Source of the DNA: Mycolicibacterium frederiksbergense
Lineage (GTDB): Bacteria; Actinomycetota; Actinomycetes; Mycobacteriales; Mycobacteriaceae
Direction of reading: 5' to 3'
NCBI RefSeq assembly: GCF_012223425.1
Contig: NZ_CP038799.1
Coordinates: forward strand, 2,046,001 to 2,110,000
Length of the DNA stretch: 64,000 nt
The stretch's first letter is position 1. Every line of letters begins with the position of its first letter. Position numbers and translations under genes: made by a program. The notes beneath the pieces were generated by a model that saw only the letters and a program-made list of their open reading frames with translations, was not told the DNA's origin and did not search any database. This document shows positions 8,674-18,478 of this stretch, piece after piece.

Positions 8674-11190
8674 CTACCTCACGTGCGGGTTATTCAACGG
8701 CGCCAGCGGGCGTATCGGTGTTGCGAGCAGTCGGAGCGCGTTGACCACAACGATGAGCGTCGACCCTTCGTGAATGAGTACCGCCGGGCCGATTCCCAGG
8801 CCCAGCACTGTCGCTGGAATCAGCAGCGCGACGATTCCCAGGCTCGCCCAAAGGTTCTGCTTGATGATGCGCGAGGAGCGCCTGCTGAGATCCACCGCGA
8901 ACGGCAGCGCTGTGAGGTCATCGGCCATCAGAGCAACGTCGGCGGTCTCCAGGGCGACATCGGAGCCTGCCGCTCCCATCGCGATGCCGACGCTCGCGCT
9001 GGCCATCGCGGGAGCGTCGTTGACGCCGTCTCCGACCATGCCGACCCGGCCGTGGCGCAGTCGAAGCGCCGCGATCTCGGACACCTTGTCCTCGGGCATC
9101 AGGTCGCCGCGGGCGAACCCGACGCCCACTTGGGCCGCGACGGCATCAGCCACGCGCTGGTTGTCGCCCGACAGCATCACGGTGTCATCGATGCCGAGCT
9201 CTGCGAGCTGTGCGATCACGGCTGCGGCCTCGGGACGTGGCACATCCATCAGTCCGATAGCGCCCAACCAGTGCTCGCCCGCGCGCACCAGCATGGTGGT
9301 GCGGCCCGACTGTTCCAGGAAGTCGACGTCTGCGGCCAGCTGACTCGGCGGGTGTTGGCCGGCTTCGGTGAACAGTTCGCGCTTGCCGATGCGGACCTCG
9401 ACGCCGTCAACCGACGCTGAGATACCGCGACCGATCAGCGCACGGACGTTGGTCGCCTTCGGCACTGCCGCACCTGAAAGCCGTGCACGACCGTCGCGGA
9501 CAATGGCACGCGCCAGTGGGTGATCACTCTGCTCTTCGACCGCCACCGCGATGCTGAGCAGTTCTTCGTCGCCGCCGCTTGTCGTCGCGATGACGTCTGC
9601 GATCTGCGGGCGGCCCTCGGTCAACGTGCCGGTCTTGTCGAAGGCCAGTACCTTCACCCTGCCGAGTTCTTCGAGCGCGGCGCCGCCCTTCACCAGGACT
9701 CCGGCCTTGGCCGCGCGTGCCACCGACGACAACACCGCGCTCGGCGTTGCGATCGCCAAAGCACAGGGACTTGCGGCCACCAGCACCGCCAGGGCGCGGT
9801 AGACGGTCGCGGTGAACGGCTCGTCGACCACCAGTCCGGCGAACAGCAGCAACGCCACGCCGACCAGGATGGTCGGCACAAATATGCGTTGAAACTTGTC
9901 GGTGAACCGCTGGGTCGATGTTGTCTTGGTCTGCGCCTCGGCGACCAATCGGACAACCCGGGCCAGTGTCGAGTCACCGGCAAGGCGGGTTACCTGGATC
10001 TCGATGGCGCCGGCACCGTTGATCGTGCCGGCGAAGACCCGTGCCGTGGCGTCCACGAGTTCGGGTGCGGCGGTAGCTGCCGCGACATCCGGGACAGGTC
10101 TCTTGTCGACGGGCACGCTCTCGCCGGTCACGGGGGCCTGGTCGATGCTGCTGGTGCCCGCGACGACGAAGCCGTCGGCGGCAAGACGCATGTTGGGCCG
10201 TACGACGACCACGTCGCCGATCCCCAGATCAGCAACGGGTATTTCGACGGTATCGCCGGTGCCCCCGCGGCGGACCAGAGCTGTCTTGGGCGCCAGTTCG
10301 GCAAGGGCTTCGATCGCCCTGCGGGCGCGACCCATCGCGTACCCCTCCAGCGCGTGACCCACGCTGAACAGGAACAGCAGCAGCGCGCCTTCGGCGACTT
10401 CACCCAGCGCCGCAGCACCTGCTGCGGACACCAACATGAGGAAGTCAATCTCGAACCTCCCATGCCGGACACTGGCATAGGCCTCCTGCACGGTGAAGTA
10501 CGCGCCGAAGAAGAACGCCAGGGAGTAGACCACCAACTCGACGATCCGGGGCGTGCCGGCGAATGTCGCCAGCAGCCATCCGGTCAGGAGCAATCCACCG
10601 GATAGTGCCGCAAAGATGAGTTCGCTGCGTTCCCCGAAGATTCCGCCGTGGCTGTGCTGATGATCGGCGTGGCCGTCTTCGTGCGCGGGGCTGTCCTCGA
10701 TATCGCGCTCTGGGACCTGAGACCGGCTCCACTCGCCGATGACATCGACGATTTCCTGTGCGGTCACCACCGCACGCTCGAACTCCACCTCGACAGCAGT
10801 CGGTGTCGCTTCTGCGGCAACCACTCCCGGGATTGTCTGCAGTTGCTCGACCAACTCCATACCGATGGTGACATCATCGACCCCGTCGGTCGGCGACCAA
10901 CTCAGGTGACCGTACTGCGAAGTGATGGTTTGCGCCGCCTGCCGCGCGCGCAGCTGAATATCGCTGGCCGTCACCGCGCTGGCGTCATAGTGCACACATA
11001 GGCGGGGTTTGCGAGTTTCGCCCGCGACGAGGTGAGCTTGCTTGATGATCACATCGGCGGCGAGCCCGTAGGTCAGTCGGTCGGCGCACCGCTCGTCGCT
11101 GCTCGGGAGTAGGTCGGCAAGTTCGAGCGCCAGAGTTTTGATAGCCGGCGTGTCGTTGCGGCCAGTGGCACCGCAGTCTCGATCGGTCAT
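8674..11190 (-). CDS. P1B-type ATPase, SPC motif (Zn/Cd/Pb/Co export class)
   Basis: Heavy-metal-exporting ATPase of 838 residues. The N-terminus (about 1-175) holds degenerate ferredoxin-like metal domains without CxxC and a His-rich stretch (HEDGHADHQHSHGG). The core follows: VTGESVP in the A-domain, AASPCALAIATP with the SPC metal motif, the phosphorylation site DKTGTLTEG, and MVGDGVNDAPAMA. SPC is usual for Zn/Cd/Pb exporters. The ATG at 11190 lies inside a 9-bp inverted repeat (11188-11213), suggesting a leaderless or near-leaderless mRNA with an operator over the start. The frame stays open to 11448, but that part lacks homology signals. The cyclase gene follows directly. Confidence 0.93.
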   Translation of the reverse strand: MTDRDCGATGRNDTPAIKTLALELADLLPSSDERCADRLTYGLAADVIIKQAHLVAGETRKPRLCVHYDASAVTASDIQLRARQAAQTITSQYGHLSWSPTDGVDDVTIGMELVEQLQTIPGVVAAEATPTAVEVEFERAVVTAQEIVDVIGEWSRSQVPERDIEDSPAHEDGHADHQHSHGGIFGERSELIFAALSGGLLLTGWLLATFAGTPRIVELVVYSLAFFFGAYFTVQEAYASVRHGRFEIDFLMLVSAAGAAALGEVAEGALLLFLFSVGHALEGYAMGRARRAIEALAELAPKTALVRRGGTGDTVEIPVADLGIGDVVVVRPNMRLAADGFVVAGTSSIDQAPVTGESVPVDKRPVPDVAAATAAPELVDATARVFAGTINGAGAIEIQVTRLAGDSTLARVVRLVAEAQTKTTSTQRFTDKFQRIFVPTILVGVALLLFAGLVVDEPFTATVYRALAVLVAASPCALAIATPSAVLSSVARAAKAGVLVKGGAALEELGRVKVLAFDKTGTLTEGRPQIADVIATTSGGDEELLSIAVAVEEQSDHPLARAIVRDGRARLSGAAVPKATNVRALIGRGISASVDGVEVRIGKRELFTEAGQHPPSQLAADVDFLEQSGRTTMLVRAGEHWLGAIGLMDVPRPEAAAVIAQLAELGIDDTVMLSGDNQRVADAVAAQVGVGFARGDLMPEDKVSEIAALRLRHGRVGMVGDGVNDAPAMASASVGIAMGAAGSDVALETADVALMADDLTALPFAVDLSRRSSRIIKQNLWASLGIVALLIPATVLGLGIGPAVLIHEGSTLIVVVNALRLLATPIRPLAPLNNPHVR

Positions 11191-11213
11191 ACATGCAACT
11201 ATACGCATGTATG
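11188..11213. promoter_or_regulatory. Inverted repeat covering the SPC-ATPase start
   Basis: CATACATGC (11188-11196) and GCATGTATG (11205-11213) are perfect 9-bp arms with an 8-base spacer. The left arm contains the ATPase start codon. This differs from the TACGTA operators and from the ArsR palindrome at 25053, so a different metal regulator is implied. Confidence 0.5.
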
Positions 11214-11231
11214 CATGGATGCCGTCAATGC

Positions 11232-13019
<1,788 letters not shown>

Positions 13020-13020
13020 C

Positions 13021-13037
13021 TACTGGGTAGATCAGTA
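13021..13037. promoter_or_regulatory. BlaI-type operator S5 (ctaD proximal)
   Basis: TACTGGGTAGATCAGTA, 6-5-6 spacing. Its half-sites are of the TACTGN and NCAGTA type rather than TACGTA. First of two tandem sites upstream of ctaD. Confidence 0.58.
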
Positions 13038-13045
13038 GATTAACC

Positions 13046-13062
13046 TACTGAGTATCCCAGTA
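13046..13062. promoter_or_regulatory. BlaI-type operator S6 (ctaD distal)
   Basis: TACTGAGTATCCCAGTA, 6-5-6 spacing, beginning 25 bases from the start of S5. Two sites on the same face of the helix would suit cooperative repression. Confidence 0.56.
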
Positions 13063-13236
13063 CTAATCTAGGTAGTTGTTCGTGCGGTCGAGATCGTAGT
13101 CCGCGCTGGTCATCGGCACGCAGCCCGCACTCCGTGCTCGGATTGCCGCGAATATGGAGCTTCTGGCGCTTGCTGAATCGTTCTGGCTCAGTTAGCGTCT
13201 CGCCATCGCATAACAAAACGGTAACGGTGAGGGAAG

Positions 13237-14256
13237 TTGGATTTGGCGCTGCAGCGACCGGGTGCGCCCGGGGCACACCGTCGGTCTGCCGACCCCACCG
13301 AGGTCCTTCCCGTCTGCGCTTTGGACAACACCGCAGCGCCACTGGTCGGTCGCAGCCCGTTCGCAAGAGACATCGAAATCCTGCAGGCACCCGAACTCGA
13401 CGACACGAACGACCTGTTCGAACAAGCGCCCCGGTCGCTTCTCAAACCTCGGCCCGATGTCGTTGTTGGGCACCAGTCCCCGGCTCGCGACGGTTCGAGC
13501 AGCCTAAGCTCCGAACGCCCAAGACCGTCCGCTTACCGGATGCGAAAGACGCCTCCAGCGCGTCGCCCCAAACCCGGCTCCCACCGCAAGACTCGGCGAA
13601 CCGTCGGTCCGGCCCACAGCAGACTGATCATGACCAGCCTTGCTGCCGGAGCGGTCGCCGCCGCAGCCCACGCGGCGGCCGAAACTGCGCAGCCAGGCAC
13701 GCAGTCGACCGCGATGATGGCGTCCGCCGGCCCGGCCGTAGCTACTTCGGGTATTCAGATCGTTGCGGTGAAGAGTGCGTCCGAGTCGGCGGTCCATACC
13801 GAAGAGGTGGCCCGCGGTGCGGCTTTCGCTCGTGATCGCGCTCAGCGAGAGGCGCTGCTGCGGCGCCCACAGTTCGTGTATCCGACCAACGGAATTTTGA
13901 CATCGACATTCGGAACCCGCTGGGGCACCCTGCATGCAGGATTGGATATCGCCAATGCGGTCGGTACCCCCATCTATGCCGCCGCTGACGGCGTGGTGAT
14001 CGCGTCGGGACCCACTCCCGGTTACGGCATGTGGGTCAAGATTCGCGGCGCCGACGGCACCGTCACGCTCTACGGACACATCGACACCACCACGGTGCAA
14101 GTCGGCGATCGAGTGGTCGCCGGTGACCAAGTCGCCACGATGGGTAACCGAGGGAACTCCACCGGCCCCCACCTGCATTTCGAAGTTCACCTGAACGGAT
14201 CGGTAAAAGTCGACCCCTCGACGTGGTTGCGGATCCGCGGTGTAGCCATCGACTGA
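13237..14256 (+). CDS. M23-family (LytM) metallopeptidase-like protein
   Basis: Predicted exported or membrane-anchored cell-wall peptidase. The C-terminal LytM domain (about 215-335) has the zinc motifs HAGLDIA and HLHFEVH. Before it are a basic stretch with SHRKTRRT and a short hydrophobic Ala-rich anchor near residues 130-150. The start is uncertain. The listed TTG gives 339 residues with an acidic N-terminal tail, like the length of mycobacterial M23 proteins, but its ribosome site is poor. The ATG at 13540 gives 238 residues and a conventional N-terminus. Enzymatic activity depends on the zinc ligands, which look complete. No TACGTA operator is seen upstream. Confidence 0.82.
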   Translation: MDLALQRPGAPGAHRRSADPTEVLPVCALDNTAAPLVGRSPFARDIEILQAPELDDTNDLFEQAPRSLLKPRPDVVVGHQSPARDGSSSLSSERPRPSAYRMRKTPPARRPKPGSHRKTRRTVGPAHSRLIMTSLAAGAVAAAAHAAAETAQPGTQSTAMMASAGPAVATSGIQIVAVKSASESAVHTEEVARGAAFARDRAQREALLRRPQFVYPTNGILTSTFGTRWGTLHAGLDIANAVGTPIYAAADGVVIASGPTPGYGMWVKIRGADGTVTLYGHIDTTTVQVGDRVVAGDQVATMGNRGNSTGPHLHFEVHLNGSVKVDPSTWLRIRGVAID

Positions 14257-14334
14257 ACAGGAGTCACCCCGCCACGAACACGTGCCGGCCTCCTCGCTGT
14301 ATCGGCTTCCTTGGCGCTCACACCGTAAGCTGTC

Positions 14335-14351
14335 TACGGACTTAGTCAGGA
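14335..14351. promoter_or_regulatory. Weak operator-like site upstream of BlaI-2
   Basis: TACGGACTTAGTCAGGA resembles the 6-5-6 operator with one changed base in each outer half-site. It overlaps the expected promoter and ribosome region of the BlaI-2/BlaR-1 operon, so it would fit autoregulation, but the match is poor. Confidence 0.3.
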
Positions 14352-14360
14352 GGTTCCATC

Positions 14361-14747
14361 ATGGCGCGAGTGCGCGGCTTCGGAGAACTAGAGGCGACGA
14401 TCATGGATCGTCTATGGAGCCGCAGCGCGGATTCGGGTGCCACGGTCCGTGAGATCTTGGACGATCTGCTCACCGCGCGCGATATCGCGTACACCACGGT
14501 CATGTCGACGATGGACAATCTGCACGGCAAAGGCTGGCTCACGCGCGAGCGCGAAGGCAGAGCCTATCGCTACCGGCCCACCCTGACTCGCGAAGAGCAC
14601 AGCGCCCGCCTCATGCTCGATGCGCTGAGCGGCGGCGGCCGCTCAGAGGCCGTGCTGAGCCATTTCGTCGCGCAGATCGACGCCACCGAGTCGGCCGATC
14701 TTCGCGCCGCACTGCGCCGACTGGCGCGCAAGGCGGGGCGGCGATGA
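14361..14747 (+). CDS. blaI: BlaI-family repressor 2
   Basis: Winged-helix repressor of 128 residues: FGELEATIMDRLW, recognition region DIAYTTVMSTMDNLHGKGWL, YRYRPTLTREEHSARLM, and C-terminal dimerisation helices. The scissile region used by BlaR-type proteolysis lies in the segment after the winged helix in this family. GGAGG precedes the ATG. The stop overlaps the BlaR-1 start by ATGA, the standard repressor-protease arrangement. It is very similar to BlaI-3 and to the remnant at 37317, and less so to BlaI-1, which lacks a partner. Confidence 0.94.
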   Translation: MARVRGFGELEATIMDRLWSRSADSGATVREILDDLLTARDIAYTTVMSTMDNLHGKGWLTREREGRAYRYRPTLTREEHSARLMLDALSGGGRSEAVLSHFVAQIDATESADLRAALRRLARKAGRR

Positions 14748-15688
14748 CCGTTGCGGCAGCATTGATCCTCTATGTCGCGACGGTACTTGTCGCGGGGCCA
14801 CGACTTCTGCGCCGAATCACTGCCGAAGGGTTTGCACCCCGTCTGGCGATCACCGCCTGGCTGGCGGCTGTCGTGACGGTGATCGGATCCGCTATCGCGG
14901 CGGTGGCGATGACGTTGGTCGAGGCGGCGGGGCACTGGGACAGCCCCGATGTTCTGCTTGCTTCGTGCGTCGAGCGCCTACACGCCATTCTGATCGGCCA
15001 CTCCGGGTGGCCGGCACAAGTTGTGGCCACCGCCGCCGTCGTCGGTGCGCTGAGCGGCCTGGGTGCAGTGTGTCTGCGTGGGGTGCGGGCGCTGCGCCGC
15101 ATGCGCGCCCACACCCTCGACCACGCCGACGCGGTGCGCTTGGTGGGCCGATCCGATGGCAGCGAGCTGGTCGTCATCGAGGCGCCCGAACCCGCCGCCT
15201 ATTGCGTCGCCGGACGCCCGGCCGCCATCGTTGTCACCTCTGCAGCCATCGCAGCGCTCAATGAGCAGCAACTGGCCGCCGTCATCGCCCACGAACGTGC
15301 GCACTTGGCCGGCAGACACGGCTACATGGTCGCCGCGGTGCGCGGTATCGCCGCGGCACTGCCTGGAATCAGCTTTTTCACCGTCGCTGCCACCGAAGTG
15401 TGCGCCCTCCTGGAAATGTGTGCCGATGACGCCGCCGCGCGCCGGCACGGCCGTCAACCGCTCCTTGCCGGGCTGCTGACCCTGTCGGGGGCCGTGGTAC
15501 CGGCCCACGGGCTGGCTGCGGCAAGTGTGGCGGTCCTGGCTCGCGCCAAACGTCTCACCGATCCACCCAAACCGCTGGTGCAGATCCGCCATCGCATCAC
15601 GCTCAGCGGCGCCGTTGCGGCCATTGCCGCCACACCTGTAGCGATCGGGCTGCTCGCCGTGTCAGGCGCCCTGATGTGCTTCGCATGA
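14744..15688 (+). CDS. blaR: BlaR1-like M56 membrane metallopeptidase 1
   Basis: Integral membrane peptidase of 314 residues, presumed to cleave or inactivate BlaI-2 on signal. Several hydrophobic helices surround the zinc motif HERAH (183-187), followed by the conserved LLEMCADDAAARRHGR segment that supplies a further zinc ligand. Unlike staphylococcal BlaR1, it has no penicillin-binding sensor domain after the peptidase, so the signal need not be a beta-lactam; this shorter form is the usual actinobacterial type. The two copies in the window and the decayed one all sit downstream of a BlaI with ATGA overlap. It converges with the CtaG-like gene. Confidence 0.92.
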   Translation: MTVAAALILYVATVLVAGPRLLRRITAEGFAPRLAITAWLAAVVTVIGSAIAAVAMTLVEAAGHWDSPDVLLASCVERLHAILIGHSGWPAQVVATAAVVGALSGLGAVCLRGVRALRRMRAHTLDHADAVRLVGRSDGSELVVIEAPEPAAYCVAGRPAAIVVTSAAIAALNEQQLAAVIAHERAHLAGRHGYMVAAVRGIAAALPGISFFTVAATEVCALLEMCADDAAARRHGRQPLLAGLLTLSGAVVPAHGLAAASVAVLARAKRLTDPPKPLVQIRHRITLSGAVAAIAATPVAIGLLAVSGALMCFA

Positions 15689-15702
15689 TCCACACGAAGT
15701 AC

Positions 15703-16680
15703 TTACCCGCCGTTTCGTAGGTCTGCCGAGTCGGGCGCACTACCCGGGGGTTCATGCAACCTGCGGAGGAAGGCGTTGTAGGCCTCCAACTCCGCGTCGC
15801 GACCCTCGACGTCGGCTTCCGACTTCGCTGACTGAGACTGCTCATCACGACGCCACCGAATGGCAAAGATGAGCACGATCAACAGCGCCACGGGCTCGCC
15901 GTAAGACCACGCCAACGCGCCGGCCACCGCCTGATCGGCGACGGGATCGACATTCCAATTAACTGGAGGCTGCGCGAAGGTCTCAGTGAGCGCTCGGGGC
16001 GCCATCATCAGAATGACCCCAATAAAGACGTGCAACGGCATCTCGACGAAGATATCGAAGAACCTGCCGAGATTGCTCTGCCGCACAGGCAACGGACCTG
16101 TGGCAAGAATCGGCACGATGAACAACAGACCGCTGGCCAAGAAAAACACCTGCAGAGCCAGGTGACCGCCGACACTGGCCGCGGCCGCGTCGAACAGGTC
16201 CGAAAGATACAGCCCGTAATAGCTCAACAGGAAGACCGGAATGGTGAAACCGGGATGCAGTACAACCCGACTCGCCCGGCAGCGTAGCGCAGCTAGTGCG
16301 ACGATCAGGACGTATCGCCCAAGACCGCGATGGGCGGTAGACCTGAGCAGGAGCTGGCCAGGCGATCCCAGGACCAACAGCGGCGGCACAAGGATTGACA
16401 ACGTCAGGTGCTGGAACATGAAAGCACTGAATAAGCGATAGCCATAGCTGTCGATGGCCAGACCGGTCACCGCCGCCAGCACGGTACAGCCCGACAGAAA
16501 ACTGGCGGTCCGCGTCCAACTCCACCGCCGACCAGTTGTTCTGACTTTGTACACGGCGAGCAGATACCAACTGGCCGCCCCGATCGCGACCAGCGGAAGC
16601 AACGGAACCGGGGGCGGTAACCAGTCGAACATGCGCAAGACCGACGGCGGATCCGTCGGCAGCGTGAGCTCACCGATCAC
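15703..16680 (-). CDS. ctaG: CtaG-like cytochrome c oxidase assembly protein
   Basis: Polytopic membrane protein of 325 residues, family caa3_CtaG, associated with copper insertion into heme-copper oxidase. Visible family traits are the first-helix region SWYLLAVYKVR, FSAFMFQHLTLSILVPPLLVLGSPGQLLLR, and EMPLHVFIGVILMMAP. The last 60 residues are hydrophilic and acidic. The GTG start has AGGA upstream. The TlpA-like gene ends 67 bases before it, so the two are probably co-transcribed from the S7 promoter. The same domain also occurs fused to CopD at 20091-22016. Confidence 0.88.
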   Translation of the reverse strand: MIGELTLPTDPPSVLRMFDWLPPPVPLLPLVAIGAASWYLLAVYKVRTTGRRWSWTRTASFLSGCTVLAAVTGLAIDSYGYRLFSAFMFQHLTLSILVPPLLVLGSPGQLLLRSTAHRGLGRYVLIVALAALRCRASRVVLHPGFTIPVFLLSYYGLYLSDLFDAAAASVGGHLALQVFFLASGLLFIVPILATGPLPVRQSNLGRFFDIFVEMPLHVFIGVILMMAPRALTETFAQPPVNWNVDPVADQAVAGALAWSYGEPVALLIVLIFAIRWRRDEQSQSAKSEADVEGRDAELEAYNAFLRRLHEPPGSAPDSADLRNGG

Positions 16681-16747
16681 GACTGTCGTTCCTGCGCACC
16701 GATGGGGACCGAGCTAATGTCCGTGCGTTTCCTGCATCGCCCGCCAT

Positions 16748-17359
16748 CTACTGTCCGCCGGCCCCGGTCATCGGTTCTGAGGCGAGGCGGCGGACAACGG
16801 GTTCGAGATCTGAGGCCAACAGTGCGCGCAGGAAGACCGCCGCCACACGGTGGTCACGGTCGAGCACTACCGTCGACGGAATCACCGTGGTGGGATACCG
16901 GCCGCCGAAGGCGATCATCGTGCGCATCGACGGGTCATAGATCGACGGGAAAGTGACATCACGATCGACGATGAAATCCACTGCAGCCTGACGATTGTTG
17001 TCACGGACATCGATACCCAGAAACGCCACCCCCTCATCGCGGGTTGCGGCATACACCTGCTGCAGCTCCGGCATCTCGGTGCGGCACGGTGCACACCATT
17101 GACCCCACACATTGATGACCACGACCTTGCCGGCGAAATCAGACAGTGACACCGTGCGATTCACATCCAGAAGGTCCGGTCCGCTGATCGGCCCGGGACG
17201 CGACCGGTTTTCGGGCGGGTCATAGTAGATGTCGACCTGCCCACCGGGAGCAACGAACTCGAAACTCCCACCCTGCGCGACCGCACCCGCACCTGTTGAA
17301 CAACCCGTTATCAGGCCGACGAGCCCCAACACCGCGGCCACGGCGATCCACCGATTCAT
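16748..17359 (-). CDS. TlpA/ResA-like thioredoxin lipoprotein
   Basis: Extracytoplasmic thioredoxin of about 203 residues with lipobox LITGC (Cys20) and active site WCAPC (Cys89, Cys92), then the cis-proline segment VIPSTVVLD. Such proteins reduce apocytochrome c or supply reductant for copper-site assembly. The ATG at 17359 is preferred; a TTG four codons upstream is possible. Adjacency to CtaG, CopC and (further on) ResB supports a role in oxidase or cytochrome maturation. Operator S7 lies 61 bases upstream, shared with the divergent CopC gene. Confidence 0.88.
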   Translation of the reverse strand: MNRWIAVAAVLGLVGLITGCSTGAGAVAQGGSFEFVAPGGQVDIYYDPPENRSRPGPISGPDLLDVNRTVSLSDFAGKVVVINVWGQWCAPCRTEMPELQQVYAATRDEGVAFLGIDVRDNNRQAAVDFIVDRDVTFPSIYDPSMRTMIAFGGRYPTTVIPSTVVLDRDHRVAAVFLRALLASDLEPVVRRLASEPMTGAGGQ

Positions 17360-17420
17360 GCGTCGCCGCAATGGCCGGGCACGCTATACCTGGTCATTGA
17401 TCTCCCCACACGCCAGATTC

Positions 17421-17437
17421 TACGTATTTACTACGTA
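17421..17437. promoter_or_regulatory. BlaI-type operator S7
   Basis: TACGTATTTACTACGTA, identical over 17 bases to S2. It lies between the divergent TlpA-CtaG and CopC transcription units. TAGTAT overlaps its right end and could be a -10 element reading toward CopC. Confidence 0.7.
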
Positions 17438-17481
17438 GTATAGTAGCCGGTTTGGCGGCCGACCAGAATGGAGTCAGCACC

Positions 17482-18111
17482 ATGCTCTCGATCATGCGCC
17501 TGTTCGTGACGTGCTTGACCACGTTGGCATTTGTGACGCTGGGCTCCGGGACAGCCGGAGCCCATACGGCGATGACCGCGTCTAATCCGGCAGAGGGATC
17601 GACACAAGCCACGGTCCCGAACCGCATCACCTTGACCTTCAACGAGGACATCAACGCCACCTTCGCCAACGTCGTCCTCAACGACGCCGATGGACGCAAC
17701 TGGCTGGCAAACCCTCCGCAGGTACAGGGACCGCAACTGAGTGTCACCCTGGGCCCAGACCCAATCCCCAACGGCGTGTACACGGTTGGTTACCGCGTCT
17801 TATCCGCCGACGGCCACCCTGTATCAGGGTCGTACACCTTCACCCTCGATGCACCCGTAACCAATCAATCCGCGCCCAACCCGAACACCACTACCGCTAC
17901 CGCGCCAGCTGCCCCGGCACAGCCCGCACCTTCGCCAGCCGAAGCGGATACCGGCACCTCGACAGCGATACTGCGGGCAGCCGTGGCCGGCGTCGCCGCA
18001 GGGGGCGTCATTGCGGCGTGGCGAGCAATCAAGCGGCGACGCAGTGCCAGACTCAACGAACAACGCTCCTCAACGGATGCGCCTACATCGCATGAGGAAC
18101 CCCACGCCTGA
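17482..18111 (+). CDS. copC: CopC-family periplasmic copper-binding protein
   Basis: CopC/YobA protein of 209 residues: signal peptide (1-27), predicted mature N-terminal His28 in the sequence AHTAM, the beta-barrel domain to about 120 with DGHPVSG near its end, a long Pro/Ala/Thr linker, and a C-terminal membrane helix with a basic tail. The mature-end His and DGH motifs are the usual Cu(II) ligands. The ATG at 17482 with GGAG eight bases upstream is preferred to a TTG at 17452. CopD, its usual partner, is fused to CtaG at 20091-22016. Confidence 0.9.
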   Translation: MLSIMRLFVTCLTTLAFVTLGSGTAGAHTAMTASNPAEGSTQATVPNRITLTFNEDINATFANVVLNDADGRNWLANPPQVQGPQLSVTLGPDPIPNGVYTVGYRVLSADGHPVSGSYTFTLDAPVTNQSAPNPNTTTATAPAAPAQPAPSPAEADTGTSTAILRAAVAGVAAGGVIAAWRAIKRRRSARLNEQRSSTDAPTSHEEPHA

Positions 18112-18426
18112 AGCTTCTGCCTACCGCCGCCGGCGACATGGCGTGAGCCCCGTTGCACGACAGCCGTTATCAGCAGTCCAGTGCGCTGTTCGCGCAACGT
18201 ACAACCACGAGAATCTCCGCACCTCACGCTGCCGCCGAGATAATTCGGTGTCACCCGCAGATATCCCTGCGCGCGAACGGCATGTCCGGTAGGCGACGCC
18301 TGTATGGCACAGGCGGCGCTTTTGACTTGCGGCGATACCTTTGCCACCCAATGCTTTACGGCGTCAGGTCACAGCTCTGTGACAGATGTGATCAGTGAGG
18401 CGCCAGTGTTATACGCTCCTCCGTAA
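18112..18426. other. Intergenic region before RipA-like 2
   Basis: No convincing gene was found in this stretch. It probably holds the promoter region of the RipA-like 2 gene, with operator S8 at its right end. Short open frames here lack ribosome sites and family features. Confidence 0.5.
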
Positions 18427-18443
18427 TACGTAGTTACTCAGTA
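18427..18443. promoter_or_regulatory. BlaI-type operator S8
   Basis: TACGTAGTTACTCAGTA: left half perfect, right half of the TCAGTA type, 6-5-6 spacing. It lies 35 bases before the RipA-like 2 start. Confidence 0.63.
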
Positions 18444-18478
18444 GTTGATGCTGCTGGCGACCGGTGGAAGGCGCGCCC

